64,000 nucleotides of DNA from JAGOBP01 sp046328575 (GCA_046328575.1 JAXLWI010000010.1:24818-88817); one strand, 5' to 3'; shown: positions 17,371 to 26,154, counted from the stretch's first letter. The notes: generated from the sequence alone by a model not told the origin. Program-made: numbers and translations.

Positions 17371-17865
17371 TCAGCGCGAACGCCGCATCAGACTCGCAAA
17401 AATGGACCACAGGCCGATCGCACTGCCGAGACCCAATCCCAGCGCCAGCGCGCTGCGCGGATCGAACAGCGCTTTCGCGTCGCCCTCGATCTGCCGCGCC
17501 ACCAGCCACACCGATCGGACGTTGGCGGCCTGCACGTGATCGCCAACCAGCGCAAAGACATTGCTGTCGGCCAGCGTCGCTTCAGTCGTGCGCACCAAAC
17601 CTAGATTCGACTGCTCGGCCGCCAGCGTCTGCGCTTGCATCTGAGCGGCATTGCCTTGCTGGATGCGCACGGTATCGGCGCGAATGGTCTGCGCATTCGA
17701 CGCGCGCATTTCGACGACATCCGCGTCGATAGACTGTGCGCCCGAACTGCGCATCTCGACCTTATCGGCCTGAATGGTTTTGGCGGCCGACGAATTAACT
17801 TCCACCGTCGACGCGTCAGCGGCCGGTTCGATTTGAATCTCGGTAGTCGGCTGTTCTTCAGCCAT
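17371..17865 (-). CDS. Repeat protein with C-terminal membrane anchor
   Basis: This 164-residue protein is of unknown function. Residues ~21-95 show a clear 15-residue periodicity: V-E-V/M at 21, 36, 51 and R-I at 66; isoleucine or methionine at 31, 46, 61, 76; alanine at 33, 48, 63, 78. This would suit a small beta-solenoid. A single hydrophobic helix near the C-terminus (~143-160) followed by 'RRSR' suggests a tail anchor with the repeats in the cytoplasm. No signal peptide is seen. The ATG at 17865 has GGAA upstream. It lies between the lgt terminator and rplY. Confidence 0.72.
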   Translation of the reverse strand: MAEEQPTTEIQIEPAADASTVEVNSSAAKTIQADKVEMRSSGAQSIDADVVEMRASNAQTIRADTVRIQQGNAAQMQAQTLAAEQSNLGLVRTTEATLADSNVFALVGDHVQAANVRSVWLVARQIEGDAKALFDPRSALALGLGLGSAIGLWSIFASLMRRSR

Positions 17866-17887
17866 GATTAGTTCCTTATCTGCAGGC

Positions 17888-17923
17888 AAACAAAAGGGCG
17901 CGGCCACTTTTGGCTAGCGCCCT
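17888..17923 (-). terminator. Terminator of lgt
   Basis: On the minus strand AGGGCGC (17923-17917) pairs with GCGCCCT (17901-17895), with an inner GCC/GGC pairing, and is followed by TTTGTTT. It lies between the lgt stop (18019) and the next gene's start (17865). Confidence 0.7.
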
Positions 17924-18018
17924 ACGGCCCTTCAAACCACGGCGCGATTGTATCTGATCCGACCACTTTCGTCAAGCAAGGGCCAACAGCCCTATCCAGT
18001 CTAGCCGGTTTAGCGCTG

Positions 18019-18867
18019 TTAAGCCGTTTTGGTTGTGGGGCGATGGCGGATTGCCAGCAGCACCACGCCGAGCGCGATCAGCACCAGCGAGACTAGCTGC
18101 GCCGTCGCCAGACCGTCGCTCACCACCCAGGCGTCAAAGCGGAACGACTCGACAATGAAGCGCACCACGCCATACCAGATCATGTACAGCAGAATCAGAT
18201 CGCCTTCCTTTAACCACTTCCAGCGCCGCGCACCGATCGTGAGCACGATGAAGCCGATCAGATTCAATATCGATTCATACAGGAACAGCGGGTGAAAATA
18301 CGTGGTATCGACCGGATAAGTCGTGGTATCGGCATAAGGCCCGTAGCGATGATTCGCGTCGATCAGGATGCCCCACGGCAGATCGGTGGGCGGGCCGTAC
18401 AGCTCCTGATTGACGAAATTGCCCCACCGGCCGATCGCCTGCCCGATAATCAAAGCCGGAGCCGCAATATCCAGATAGCGCGCCAACGACAATTTGTTAC
18501 GCCGGACATACAGTAACACGACTAAGCCACCGGCTAGGACGGCGCCGTAGATTCCCAGGCCGCCGTTCCAGATCAGCAGCATGTCCAATGGATGATCCTT
18601 ATACCACGGCCACCCGCACATCGGCACATTTTCCGCGCAACCAGCGGGCGTCGAAAAGACGTGATACAGCCGCGCGCCCAGAATGCCCGCAATTACAACA
18701 TAGACCAGTGCATCCCAAATCCGATCGGGATTCTCGCCCCGGCGGCGCGCCTCACGCGCGGCCACAAAACCGCCCACCAGCGCCCCCAACACGATGATGA
18801 TGCCGTAAAAGCGTACCGGCAGCGGACCAATGCAGAAGCCGGGCTGCAGCCCTAATTCACACGACAT
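18019..18867 (-). CDS. lgt: Prolipoprotein diacylglyceryl transferase
   Basis: This 282-residue inner-membrane enzyme transfers diacylglycerol to the lipobox cysteine of prelipoproteins. The Lgt signature 'GQAIGRWGNFVNQELYG' (~142-158) is intact, as are 'GGLGIYGAVLAGG' and 'HPLFLYES' (~192-199). About seven membrane helices and normal length are seen. At least one substrate, the PCYCGC lipoprotein at 56339-56782, is in this window. Heptamer repeats lie just upstream of the gene. Confidence 0.96.
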   Translation of the reverse strand: MSCELGLQPGFCIGPLPVRFYGIIIVLGALVGGFVAAREARRRGENPDRIWDALVYVVIAGILGARLYHVFSTPAGCAENVPMCGWPWYKDHPLDMLLIWNGGLGIYGAVLAGGLVVLLYVRRNKLSLARYLDIAAPALIIGQAIGRWGNFVNQELYGPPTDLPWGILIDANHRYGPYADTTTYPVDTTYFHPLFLYESILNLIGFIVLTIGARRWKWLKEGDLILLYMIWYGVVRFIVESFRFDAWVVSDGLATAQLVSLVLIALGVVLLAIRHRPTTKTA

Positions 18868-18879
18868 GCTTGTCTCCTC

Positions 18880-18946
18880 AAACTTGGAAGTTGGATGCTA
18901 GAAGTTGGAAGTTGGAGTACTAATTCCCAATCCCTGAGCCCAATCC
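18880..18946. repeat. Tandem heptamer repeat (GAAGTTG) plus CCCAATCC pair
   Basis: Phased 7-mers run GAAGTTG (18887-18893), GATGCTA, GAAGTTG (18901), GAAGTTG (18908) and GAGTACT. They are followed by two CCCAATCC words at 18926 and 18939. The block fills the 86-bp gap between lgt and the next gene. It shares the period of seven with the repeats near 11007 and 15103. Confidence 0.65.
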
Positions 18947-18953
18947 TTGAACT

Positions 18954-19364
18954 CTAAAAATCTTTCCGTGGCGGCGGACCGAAACTGCTGACTAGCCAGA
19001 TCACGCCCAGCGCCAATAAAACCAGCGGCCCAAACCAGATGCCGGACGTTGGATCGAGATTGGCGATCAGAAACAGCACGCCCAGCACGATCAAGATCAA
19101 CCCCGGCAGCCACAAGCCCGGTCGCCGCCGCCGATGCCGGATCACGTACAGCCCTGTGCCGTAATCCATGCCCGCCCACAAATCCTCGCGTGAGCGCAGC
19201 CGCACGATCAACAAGCCGATGCCCCACACGATCAATACGGCGGGCCAGTAGGTGCGCACGAGGGGCGGCACGCTCCGGGCGGACTCGCTGGCCAACACCA
19301 GCCCCAGTGTGATCACCAGCACACTAAAAACTATTCGACCCCAATTCAGCGAACGCGCCCGCAT
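18954..19364 (-). CDS. Small integral membrane protein with LiaF/DUF5668-like helices
   Basis: This 136-residue protein has four hydrophobic segments in two pairs: 'GRIVFSVLVITLGLVLA' and 'WPAVLIVWGIGLLIV', then 'LPGLILIVLGVLFLIA' and 'WFGPLVLLALGVIWLV'. The repeated 'WP-x-hydrophobic-GIGLL' style resembles LiaI/LiaF-like transmembrane domains, often found with envelope-stress or spore-associated genes. It is the last gene of a leftward cluster, 9 bp after a GerW-like gene, so a shared envelope role is plausible. Function unknown. Confidence 0.72.
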   Translation of the reverse strand: MRARSLNWGRIVFSVLVITLGLVLASESARSVPPLVRTYWPAVLIVWGIGLLIVRLRSREDLWAGMDYGTGLYVIRHRRRRPGLWLPGLILIVLGVLFLIANLDPTSGIWFGPLVLLALGVIWLVSSFGPPPRKDF

Positions 19365-19373
19365 GATCGTCGA

Positions 19374-19787
19374 TCAGCGCTCAATCGGCTTGAAGATTTT
19401 CACCAGCGTGCGCGCCGTCCAGAAGACGGCCCACGCCGCAAAGGCCAGACTCACCGCCAACGCGCGATTCTCGTCCACGATCGGATGAATCTTCACACCC
19501 TGCGCGTCGATTTCCGCAAACGCGATCGGGCGCGCACCGATCGCGCCGCCGCCGCCACCGCCCACGCCTTCGTCGCGTTCGGTCTCGGTCTTGGTATCAG
19601 ACCCAATTCCACCGCCCGCACCGATCAGTTGCGAGACACTGGCGATGGGCACGATCATGGTTTCACCTTGCGTCACCGGCTGACCATAGACGTTGTTGAT
19701 CGAGACAGCTTGCTGCGCCTGCTCGAACGCATCGAAGAAACGATTGATCCCTTGTTCTACAGCTGATTGTGACACTGCTTCAGACAT
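19374..19787 (-). CDS. GerW/YtfJ family protein with C-terminal membrane helix
   Basis: This 137-residue protein has the GerW (YtfJ) family layout. A short helix is followed by 'VYGQPVTQGETMIVPIASV', a glycine-rich loop ('GVGGGGGGAIGARPIAF', ~75-90) and a final strand region. A single membrane helix ('LAVSLAFAAWAVFWTA') lies near the C-terminus. In Bacillus the family is linked to spore germination, but homologues are widespread in non-spore-formers, so no sporulation role is implied. GGAGGT lies 5 bp before the ATG at 19787; longer readings upstream are not protein-like. It is clustered with two small membrane proteins. Confidence 0.8.
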   Translation of the reverse strand: MSEAVSQSAVEQGINRFFDAFEQAQQAVSINNVYGQPVTQGETMIVPIASVSQLIGAGGGIGSDTKTETERDEGVGGGGGGAIGARPIAFAEIDAQGVKIHPIVDENRALAVSLAFAAWAVFWTARTLVKIFKPIER

Positions 19788-19810
19788 CCAACGACCTCCG
19801 CCTAAGTTCG

Positions 19811-20143
19811 CTACAAATCTGATTTGTGCTGCGCTGGACGCAACAAAGCCACGACGGCATTGAGCACGATCGGCAACAGCAAGGCCGCGATCAACAGCCA
19901 CGTTTCCAACTGCCGATTCCGATCGATCACGGGCACGCGATACGTCCGATCCGGTGCGCGATCCAACAACGCCGTCGGTCGCGCCCACGCCCAACGTAGG
20001 CCAAAGCCCGTCGTGTTTTGCTTTTGCGTCAGTGTAACGTCTTTGCGCTGCCACCACCACAGCGTGGCTTCCGGCACGATCTCGTGTTCGCCCATGTGCC
20101 ACGGTTGGCCGCGCAGTACTTCGCGTTTAAGCCCCATCGTCAT
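19811..20143 (-). CDS. Hypothetical protein with one C-terminal membrane helix
   Basis: This protein of about 110 residues is unrecognised. The soluble N-terminal part is rich in tryptophan and basic residues ('EATLWWWQRKDVTLTQKQ'). A hydrophobic helix near the C-terminus ('WLLIAALLLPIVLNAVVALL') is followed by a short basic tail. Its start lies inside the 3' end of the CCA-type gene (ATG at 20143, alternative ATG at 20137), so translation is probably coupled. It precedes the GerW-like gene by 23 bp and may work with it at the membrane. Confidence 0.65.
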   Translation of the reverse strand: MTMGLKREVLRGQPWHMGEHEIVPEATLWWWQRKDVTLTQKQNTTGFGLRWAWARPTALLDRAPDRTYRVPVIDRNRQLETWLLIAALLLPIVLNAVVALLRPAQHKSDL

Positions 20144-21371
20144 CATTCCCGCGCGCGATGATCTGTCGCGCATAACGTTCTTCTTCGGCGCGAGCCTGCA
20201 CTTGCCCGTCCAGCCGCGCGTCGCGCAACTTCTCCAACAAACGGCCTAACGCCGGACCAGCCGCTTGACCCAACGTGATCAAATCGGAGCCGTTTAGTGC
20301 GGGCGTAATGTCGTGCAGTTCACGGCGAAACAGCTCTATGTTACTACAAACGGCGCGATCATCAATCAGCGTCAACGCCGCGCCTAACACCCGATCGGGA
20401 TACCGCTCCAACTGGTGATAGATCGCGCTGCGTTTCGTCGCCTGCCCGATCGGTTCTGCGGCGGCCCACAGATTGTGCAGCGCTTCCAGATCGCGCGCGT
20501 CATCCCGCAGCAAGTTCAAGCGCGTCGTAATACGGCGCAGTTCGGTGATTGGCAACTGCGCTAACATCCACGCCCATCCAGTGAATGAATCCAGCGGGCC
20601 AATCTGTGTCGCGAATCGTGCCGCAATCGCATCGTCGATCCTCAAGGCCGGATCGATCTGGTGCAGCACGCGCCACTCGTTCAACCGCGTCAGTGCTTTA
20701 ATCGGCCGCGCTTCACGAAAGATCAACTCAAACTCGTGCCGCAGTCGATCGCCGCTGATCGCATCGAGCACAGGCAGCGCGGCCGGGATCAGTTGCAGCG
20801 TCGTTGACGCGATCGAAAAATCGAAACGCTGTTCAAAGCGCGCAGCGCGAAACAGCCGCGTCGGATCGTCGCTGAAACTCTGCGAATGCAGCACGCGCAG
20901 TACGCGTTCGTGCAGGTCGCGTTCACCGCCGTGCTTATCGACGAGTTCGCCAAAGTGATCGGCGTCCAAGCGCAGAGCCAGCGCATTAATCGTGAAATCG
21001 CGCCGGATCAGATCCGTCTCGATCGTGCCGCGAGTGACATCGGGCAGAGCGCCGGGCCGCGCATAGGTCTCGGTGCGCGTCATCGCCAGATCGAGCGATC
21101 GGGTTGGCAACTGCACGGTCGCCGTGCCAAAACGATCGTGCGGCTCAAATTCGCCGTTCAAGTCGCGCGCCAGTTGACGCGCCACCGCAATCGCTTCACC
21201 TTCGATCGCCACGTCCAGATCGACAATCGTGCCGCCCAGTAAACAATCGCGCACAGGCCCGCCCACTAAATACGGCACGGCGCTTAAGCGTACGGCCGCC
21301 TCAGCGACATGAGCCAGCAACGTCCGATCAAATTCAGTCAGAGCCGCGCGCAGCCGTTCAGCGTATGACAT
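20127..21371 (-). CDS. CCA-adding enzyme / poly(A) polymerase family nucleotidyltransferase
   Basis: This 414-residue class II tRNA nucleotidyltransferase adds or repairs the 3' CCA or adds poly(A). Visible features are 'YLVGGPVRDCLLGG' (~34-47) with the catalytic pair D51/D53, the specificity region 'RRDFTINALALR' (~130-141), and 'DDPTRLFRAARFEQRF' (~172-187), followed by an all-helical tail. The ATG at 21371 is preceded by AAAGAGGG; a TTG at 21398 overlaps the stop of the previous gene. Whether it adds full CCA, only part of it, or A-tails depends on residues that cannot be judged here, so no symbol is given. Confidence 0.88.
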   Translation of the reverse strand: MSYAERLRAALTEFDRTLLAHVAEAAVRLSAVPYLVGGPVRDCLLGGTIVDLDVAIEGEAIAVARQLARDLNGEFEPHDRFGTATVQLPTRSLDLAMTRTETYARPGALPDVTRGTIETDLIRRDFTINALALRLDADHFGELVDKHGGERDLHERVLRVLHSQSFSDDPTRLFRAARFEQRFDFSIASTTLQLIPAALPVLDAISGDRLRHEFELIFREARPIKALTRLNEWRVLHQIDPALRIDDAIAARFATQIGPLDSFTGWAWMLAQLPITELRRITTRLNLLRDDARDLEALHNLWAAAEPIGQATKRSAIYHQLERYPDRVLGAALTLIDDRAVCSNIELFRRELHDITPALNGSDLITLGQAAGPALGRLLEKLRDARLDGQVQARAEEERYARQIIARGNDDDGA

Positions 21372-21394
21372 GCGCCCTCTTTCCGTGGCGATGA

Positions 21395-22366
21395 TCAACT
21401 GGCCGACGTCGGCGTCGGCGTGGGTGTGGGCGTGGCCGTGGTCGTAGGTGTCGGTGTGGTCGTGGGCGTGGAGGTGATGGTCGGCGTTGTAAGCGGCGAC
21501 TGCTGCTGCGTTGGCGTCGGGCTGGGCGTAGACGTCACCGTCGGTACTGGCGTCCAGGTTGCAGTCGGTTCGAGCACCGGCGGCGTGTGAGTGGGCGACG
21601 GCAGTTGCGGCACGATTTGCGCGGTCGGTGTCGGCAATAGCGGAGCGGGTGCAGATTGAGTTGGGGTGATTTCAGGCGTGCCGGTAATTAAAGGGTTGAC
21701 TTGTGCGTTGATCAGCGGCGTCGCCAAAATGCCCGCATCAAAGGCCTGCGGCGTGGGTGTGGCGCGACCAGGGCCGCTATTGCCAATGGTCCAACCCAGC
21801 CCCAGCGCCCCCAACACGAATAGGACCAGCAGCGAACCAAAGATAGCCACCGACGGTTGCCACAGGCGAATCTCAACACGCGACACTTCGCCATAAGCGG
21901 GCTGCGGCGCCAGCCCGGCCAGAATCGCAATGATCGAGCCGGCCAGCGTCAAATACACCCCTAGGCCGATGCCCGACCACGACGAGATCGATTGATCGCC
22001 GACGAGGGCATCACGCACGGCCAACGTGTTCAGCACGCTGTTCAAGGCGAGCACACCCGCGACCAGGCCCAGCGTCGCCACGCCGATGCTGACGCGCGGG
22101 GTGCGAAAGCGCGGCAGAAACAAGATCACGATCGCCACGACCCCGATCGCGATTAATGGCCAACCACCAACAGTCGCGCCGCGCAGTGCGCGCAGGAATG
22201 GCTCGAAGGTAGGCGTCACCCACGGCAGCAACGCACCTACGACGATCAACGCGCCGCCGATGGCCGCCAATACACGCAGATCAACCCGCAGCGTGATTGC
22301 GCGATAAACAATGGTCGGCGGTGTGTTGTCGATGGGTGTGGATGTTTCTTCGGTGTGTGAAGCCAT
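21395..22366 (-). CDS. Polytopic membrane protein with Thr/Pro-rich tail
   Basis: The protein has about 323 residues from the ATG at 22366. Six or so hydrophobic segments fill residues ~25-210 ('VLAAIGGALIVVGALLPWV', 'WPLIAIGVVAIVILFLP' and others). The last ~110 residues are a low-complexity Thr-Pro-Ser tail ending in a repeated 'TPTPTP' pattern, presumably extracytoplasmic. No enzyme family is apparent. Such tails are common in Chloroflexota envelope proteins. Transcribed with the CCA-type gene 23 bp downstream. Confidence 0.75.
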   Translation of the reverse strand: MASHTEETSTPIDNTPPTIVYRAITLRVDLRVLAAIGGALIVVGALLPWVTPTFEPFLRALRGATVGGWPLIAIGVVAIVILFLPRFRTPRVSIGVATLGLVAGVLALNSVLNTLAVRDALVGDQSISSWSGIGLGVYLTLAGSIIAILAGLAPQPAYGEVSRVEIRLWQPSVAIFGSLLVLFVLGALGLGWTIGNSGPGRATPTPQAFDAGILATPLINAQVNPLITGTPEITPTQSAPAPLLPTPTAQIVPQLPSPTHTPPVLEPTATWTPVPTVTSTPSPTPTQQQSPLTTPTITSTPTTTPTPTTTATPTPTPTPTSAS

Positions 22367-22464
22367 CGGGCTGATTATGCCCGATTCAAGTGTTTTGTGC
22401 AAATGAGCTGCAGGATAAGGAGACAAAACAATGCGTTGATGTGGAAACAATAGAGACGGCGATC

Positions 22465-23172
22465 TTATTCGTCACGGGCTACCCAATCACCGGGCGCAAA
22501 ACGATAACCCACCCCTGGTTCGGTCAACAACAACTGTGGATGAGCCGGATCCATTTCCAATTTGCGGCGTAGTTGAGCGGCATAGACGCGCAGATAATGC
22601 GTCTCATCGATATACTGTGGTCCCCAGACCTCGCGCAAAATTTGGCGGTGCGTCAACACCTTGCCTGCATTTTGAATCATCAGCCGCAGAAACGCATACT
22701 CGGTTGCCGTCAAGCGCACGGCTTCGTCATTCACCGTGACCACCCGGCGTGCCAGATCGACTTTCAATGCGCCAGCTTGAAAAATAGACGCATCGGTCAC
22801 GGGTTGAATATGACGCAACGCCACGCGCACGCGCGCCAGCAGTTCGCCGACGCTGAAAGGTTTCGTTAGATAATCATCCGCACCGGCATCCAGCATCGCA
22901 ATCTTGTCTGAATCTGCATCACGCACCGACAAAACGATGACGGGCACACGGCTCCACTCGCGCAGCCGCTTCAACACTTCCAGCCCGTCCAAATCCGGCA
23001 GGCCTAAATCGAGGATCACAATATCGGGTCGCTGCAGCGCCGCTTGCTCCAGACCTTCTTGCCCCGTAAACGCTTCGCGCACATGATATTGATTGGCTTC
23101 CAGGCTGATGCGCAAGAAACGCCGAATTTGCACTTCGTCGTCGATGACTAGGACGTTGGGTCCATCACTCAT
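22465..23172 (-). CDS. kdpE: KdpE response regulator, copy 1
   Basis: This 235-residue OmpR/PhoB-family regulator has a receiver domain ('VIDDEVQIRRFLRI', phosphoacceptor Asp in 'VILDLGLPDLDG', Lys in 'LTKPF') and a C-terminal winged helix ending in 'VGYRFAPGDW'. Its start overlaps the kdpD stop by 4 bp, so the two are co-translated. It should bind direct-repeat operators such as those found at 26090 and 30006. A second kdpE lies at 38557-39255. Confidence 0.93.
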   Translation of the reverse strand: MSDGPNVLVIDDEVQIRRFLRISLEANQYHVREAFTGQEGLEQAALQRPDIVILDLGLPDLDGLEVLKRLREWSRVPVIVLSVRDADSDKIAMLDAGADDYLTKPFSVGELLARVRVALRHIQPVTDASIFQAGALKVDLARRVVTVNDEAVRLTATEYAFLRLMIQNAGKVLTHRQILREVWGPQYIDETHYLRVYAAQLRRKLEMDPAHPQLLLTEPGVGYRFAPGDWVARDE

Positions 23173-25859
23173 CCGATTGGCTCCTCTGGCGAAGCGGGTG
23201 GTGTTGCGAGCGGCAAACGCAACGTAAACTGCGCGCCGCCGCTAACGCGATTCTCAGCCGTGATGGTGCCGCCATGCGCTTCGATCAATCCCCGGGTGAT
23301 TGACAGGCCCAGCCCCACGCCGCCAGCGCGCGCCCGCGGGCCACGATAGAACTTGTCAAACACCCGCTCGACCGATTCCGGCGGCAAGCCTGGCCCTTGA
23401 TCCGCTACGATAATCATCAGGTTAGCACCGTCGAGCTTCGCTGTGACGTGCACGTGTGTGCCCGGCGGCGTGTATGTGACGGCGTTGTGCAGCAAATTTG
23501 TCAGCGCCTGCTCCATCAAAACAAAATCCATTTTGACCAGCGGCAGATTCGGCGCGATATCGATGCGCACGTCATGCCTGGCCAGTGGCGACTTCAGACG
23601 CTCGACCGTCACGTTGATCAGGTCGCTGACGTCGCACCAGTCCTGTTTGATCTTCAGCAAGCCGGATTCAAGCCGCGTCATATCGAGTAGGTTTTCGACC
23701 AGGCGGTTTAACCGATCGGCAGCGGTCTGAATCTCGCCGACGAGCACAGTGCGGGTCTCGGCGCGATCGCCAGCATTCGGCTCCAGTAAACTGCTAGCCG
23801 CACCCGTAATCGCGGCGATGGGGGTGCGCAGTTCATGCGAAATCGAGTTGAGCAGCGTTTTGTAGAGCCGTTCCGATTCAGCTAGGACCTTAGATCGTTC
23901 GGCGGCTTCGTCCAGCATCTCGCGTTCGATTGACAACGCGACTTGACTGGCAAAAGTCTCCAGCAGTTCTTCCTGCTCGATCGATAACGGGGCGGTTTGC
24001 CGCGTCCGCACGCCCATCACACCTACGATGCCGCCGGGGGCCAGCAGTGGCAGATAATGCGCATCGGCCAGCGTTAACGTATCGGTGAAACGGCCGGCCG
24101 GTTTGCGATTCATGAATGACCACAGCGCTACATTGCGTTCCTTATCGGTCAGTGTCAATGTCGACGCGGAATGGGGCTCGATTGCGAGTTGGCCGATCGG
24201 GTTGGCGAGTACGATCGCAACCTGCGCGTCAAACACGCGCCCGATCTGATCGACCGCCGTTTCCAGCACATCGTCCATGGTTACCGCGCTGGCTACTTCG
24301 CGCGTCAAGAGATAGAGCGCGGTGGCACGTTCTTCGCGATGCAGCACCGCACGTTCCTGGCTGCGCAAGCGCGCAGTGAGTTGCCCCGTGGCCAACGCGA
24401 CGATGAAGTACATGCCAAACATCAACACATCGTCGAAGGCCGAAATCGAGATGGTCAACTGTGGCGGGATAAAGAGGAAGTTCCACAGCAAAGCACTCAG
24501 CGCCGCGGCGACCAGCACTGGGCCGCGCCCCATAAACTGGCCAATCAATAACACGACGAATAAATAGACCAACGCCACGGCGTGATAGTTGATCACCTGC
24601 GTGGCCAGCAAATTGAGGCCAGTCACGCCAGTCACAACCAACAGGGCGGTGGCGTATTGCTTGACATTGGAATGCAACACGGGCCGGACGGCGATGGGCG
24701 GTCGCCCTGTTGATTCAGTCTCATCGCCTCTAACTACGTACACGTCAATATTGCCGCTTTGACGGATCAAGCGATTGACTAGCGTGCCACCGGTCAGCAG
24801 TTCGCGCAACCGGGCGCGGGCAGGTTTGCCTACCACGATCTGCGTGATGTTGCGCTGGCGAGCGATGCGCAACAGCGCGTCTATCACGTCATCGCTGGCG
24901 GTGGTCACGACCTCGCCGCCTAATTCGCGCGCCAATGCGAGATTGCGCACCAACCGCGCCTGATCTTCAGGCGACAAGACCTGCGGCGTTTCGACATACA
25001 CCGCCACCCAGGATGCTTCCAGGTTGTAGGCCATGCGGCGTGTCCAACGCACCAGCCGTTCGGATAAGGTGCTGGGACTGATTGCCACCATCAGGCGCTC
25101 GCCCGATTTCCACGGCCCGGCGATCTGTTTGACCTGCATGTAATCCTGAAGTTGATGATTGACGCGCTCGGCGGTGAAGCGCAGCGCCATTTCGCGCAGG
25201 GCCGTAAGGTTACCTGTGCGGAAAAAATTGCGCGCCGCTGCATCGGCTCGCTCGCCGAGATAGACCTTGCCTTCGGCGAGGCGCTTTTGCAACTCTTCCG
25301 GCACGAGATCGATCAGTTCGATCTCGTCGGCCAGTTCCAGGACTGAGTCGGGGACGGTTTCATTGACGACGATGCCGGTGATCTGATGGACGGTGTCGGC
25401 GCGGCTTTCGAGGTGCTGAACGTTGAGCGTTGTATAGACGTCAATGCCTGCGTCCAGTAGCTCCAACACATCTTGATAGCGTTTGGGATGGCGCGCGCCG
25501 GGGCTGTTGGTGTGCGCCAGTTCGTCCACTAAGACCAATTGTGGGTGACGCGCCAGAATCGCGTCGAGGTCCATCTCGTCAAATTGAGCGCCGCGATAAT
25601 CCAACTTCTGCGGTGCGACGAGCGGCAGATTGGCTGCCAGGGCTTCGGTCTCAGCCCGGCCATGCGTCTCAACGTAGCCGATGACGACATCGACCTTATC
25701 GGCCTGGCGCTGTACAGCCGCTTCCAACATCGCGTAAGTTTTGCCTACGCCCGCCGCCATACCGAAGAAAATTATCAGATGACCACGCTTGGGCTTGGAC
25801 TCTTCTTTGTTGATGGCGACCAGCAGCGGGTCGGGGGCGGGGCGAGTATTGTCGGTCAT
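23169..25859 (-). CDS. kdpD: KdpD sensor histidine kinase, copy 1
   Basis: This 896-residue potassium/osmotic sensor has the full KdpD layout. The N-terminal KdpD domain carries the Walker A-like 'GVGKTYAMLEA' (~35-45) and is followed by 'VDELAHTNSPGARHPKRYQD'. A Usp-like domain (~250-370) and four DUF4118 helices (~400-500) come next, then GAF, the HisKA H-box 'NSISHELRTP', and HATPase with 'DQGPGLP' and 'GVGLGLSI'. It faces leftward, away from the potassium transport genes, with kdpE overlapping downstream. Having two complete KdpD proteins beside one kdpFABC is unusual. Confidence 0.94.
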   Translation of the reverse strand: MTDNTRPAPDPLLVAINKEESKPKRGHLIIFFGMAAGVGKTYAMLEAAVQRQADKVDVVIGYVETHGRAETEALAANLPLVAPQKLDYRGAQFDEMDLDAILARHPQLVLVDELAHTNSPGARHPKRYQDVLELLDAGIDVYTTLNVQHLESRADTVHQITGIVVNETVPDSVLELADEIELIDLVPEELQKRLAEGKVYLGERADAAARNFFRTGNLTALREMALRFTAERVNHQLQDYMQVKQIAGPWKSGERLMVAISPSTLSERLVRWTRRMAYNLEASWVAVYVETPQVLSPEDQARLVRNLALARELGGEVVTTASDDVIDALLRIARQRNITQIVVGKPARARLRELLTGGTLVNRLIRQSGNIDVYVVRGDETESTGRPPIAVRPVLHSNVKQYATALLVVTGVTGLNLLATQVINYHAVALVYLFVVLLIGQFMGRGPVLVAAALSALLWNFLFIPPQLTISISAFDDVLMFGMYFIVALATGQLTARLRSQERAVLHREERATALYLLTREVASAVTMDDVLETAVDQIGRVFDAQVAIVLANPIGQLAIEPHSASTLTLTDKERNVALWSFMNRKPAGRFTDTLTLADAHYLPLLAPGGIVGVMGVRTRQTAPLSIEQEELLETFASQVALSIEREMLDEAAERSKVLAESERLYKTLLNSISHELRTPIAAITGAASSLLEPNAGDRAETRTVLVGEIQTAADRLNRLVENLLDMTRLESGLLKIKQDWCDVSDLINVTVERLKSPLARHDVRIDIAPNLPLVKMDFVLMEQALTNLLHNAVTYTPPGTHVHVTAKLDGANLMIIVADQGPGLPPESVERVFDKFYRGPRARAGGVGLGLSITRGLIEAHGGTITAENRVSGGAQFTLRLPLATPPASPEEPIG

Positions 25860-26089
25860 ATTGGCACGGACCTATTCTCAGCTAACATGGATTGTACTGC
25901 ATCTTTAGGTTCAACATACAATCCAGGCGGAAGCGTTGTCACCGAATCCGATCGACGACGGCGTTTAATAGTAACACGTTTACGCGCCGCCGTTATTCTC
26001 TCCGCGCGCCTCCGCAATCTCATCGTTATCCGATTATTACTATTGCGCTGCGCGGCCCTGCCTTCCTGCCTCACAGGTTTCGCTTCATC

Positions 26090-26154
26090 TTGATGAAATT
26101 TTGATGTCCGGCCGTTGACTCTTGACCCGTCTTTGACACGGAACTCCTTACAAT
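26090..26154 (+). promoter_or_regulatory. Candidate KdpE operator and promoter A (upstream of the KimA-like unit)
   Basis: Four TTGA-type half-sites, TTGATG (26090), TTGATG (26101), TTGACC (26122) and TTGACA (26133), are spaced 11, 21 and 11 bp. The -10 box TACAAT (26149-26154) starts 16 bp after the last half-site start, and the last half-site occupies the -35 position. An additional TTGACT at 26115 is out of this register. The 11-bp direct-repeat spacing is typical of OmpR/PhoB-family regulators. The same array recurs at 30006-30070. The remaining parts of the 387-bp divergent gap (25860-26246) hold no gene. The leader after 26160 can form small hairpins, but I recognise no riboswitch. Confidence 0.65.

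Noticed and set aside
17303..17509. N-terminal extension of ribosomal protein L25 to 17509
   Set aside because: The extension overlaps the neighbouring repeat-protein gene, is not L25-like, and the ATG at 17302 has a ribosome-binding site.
21400..21560. Repetitive GTGGGCGTGG-like tract as a CRISPR or tandem DNA repeat
   Set aside because: It encodes the Thr-Pro-rich C-terminal tail of the membrane protein at 21395-22366. There are no spacers or fixed-length repeats.
25892..26104. Short plus-strand frames in the gap between kdpD copy 1 and the Usp-like gene
   Set aside because: They have no ribosome-binding sites and Arg/Ser-rich translations, and they overlap the operator A region.
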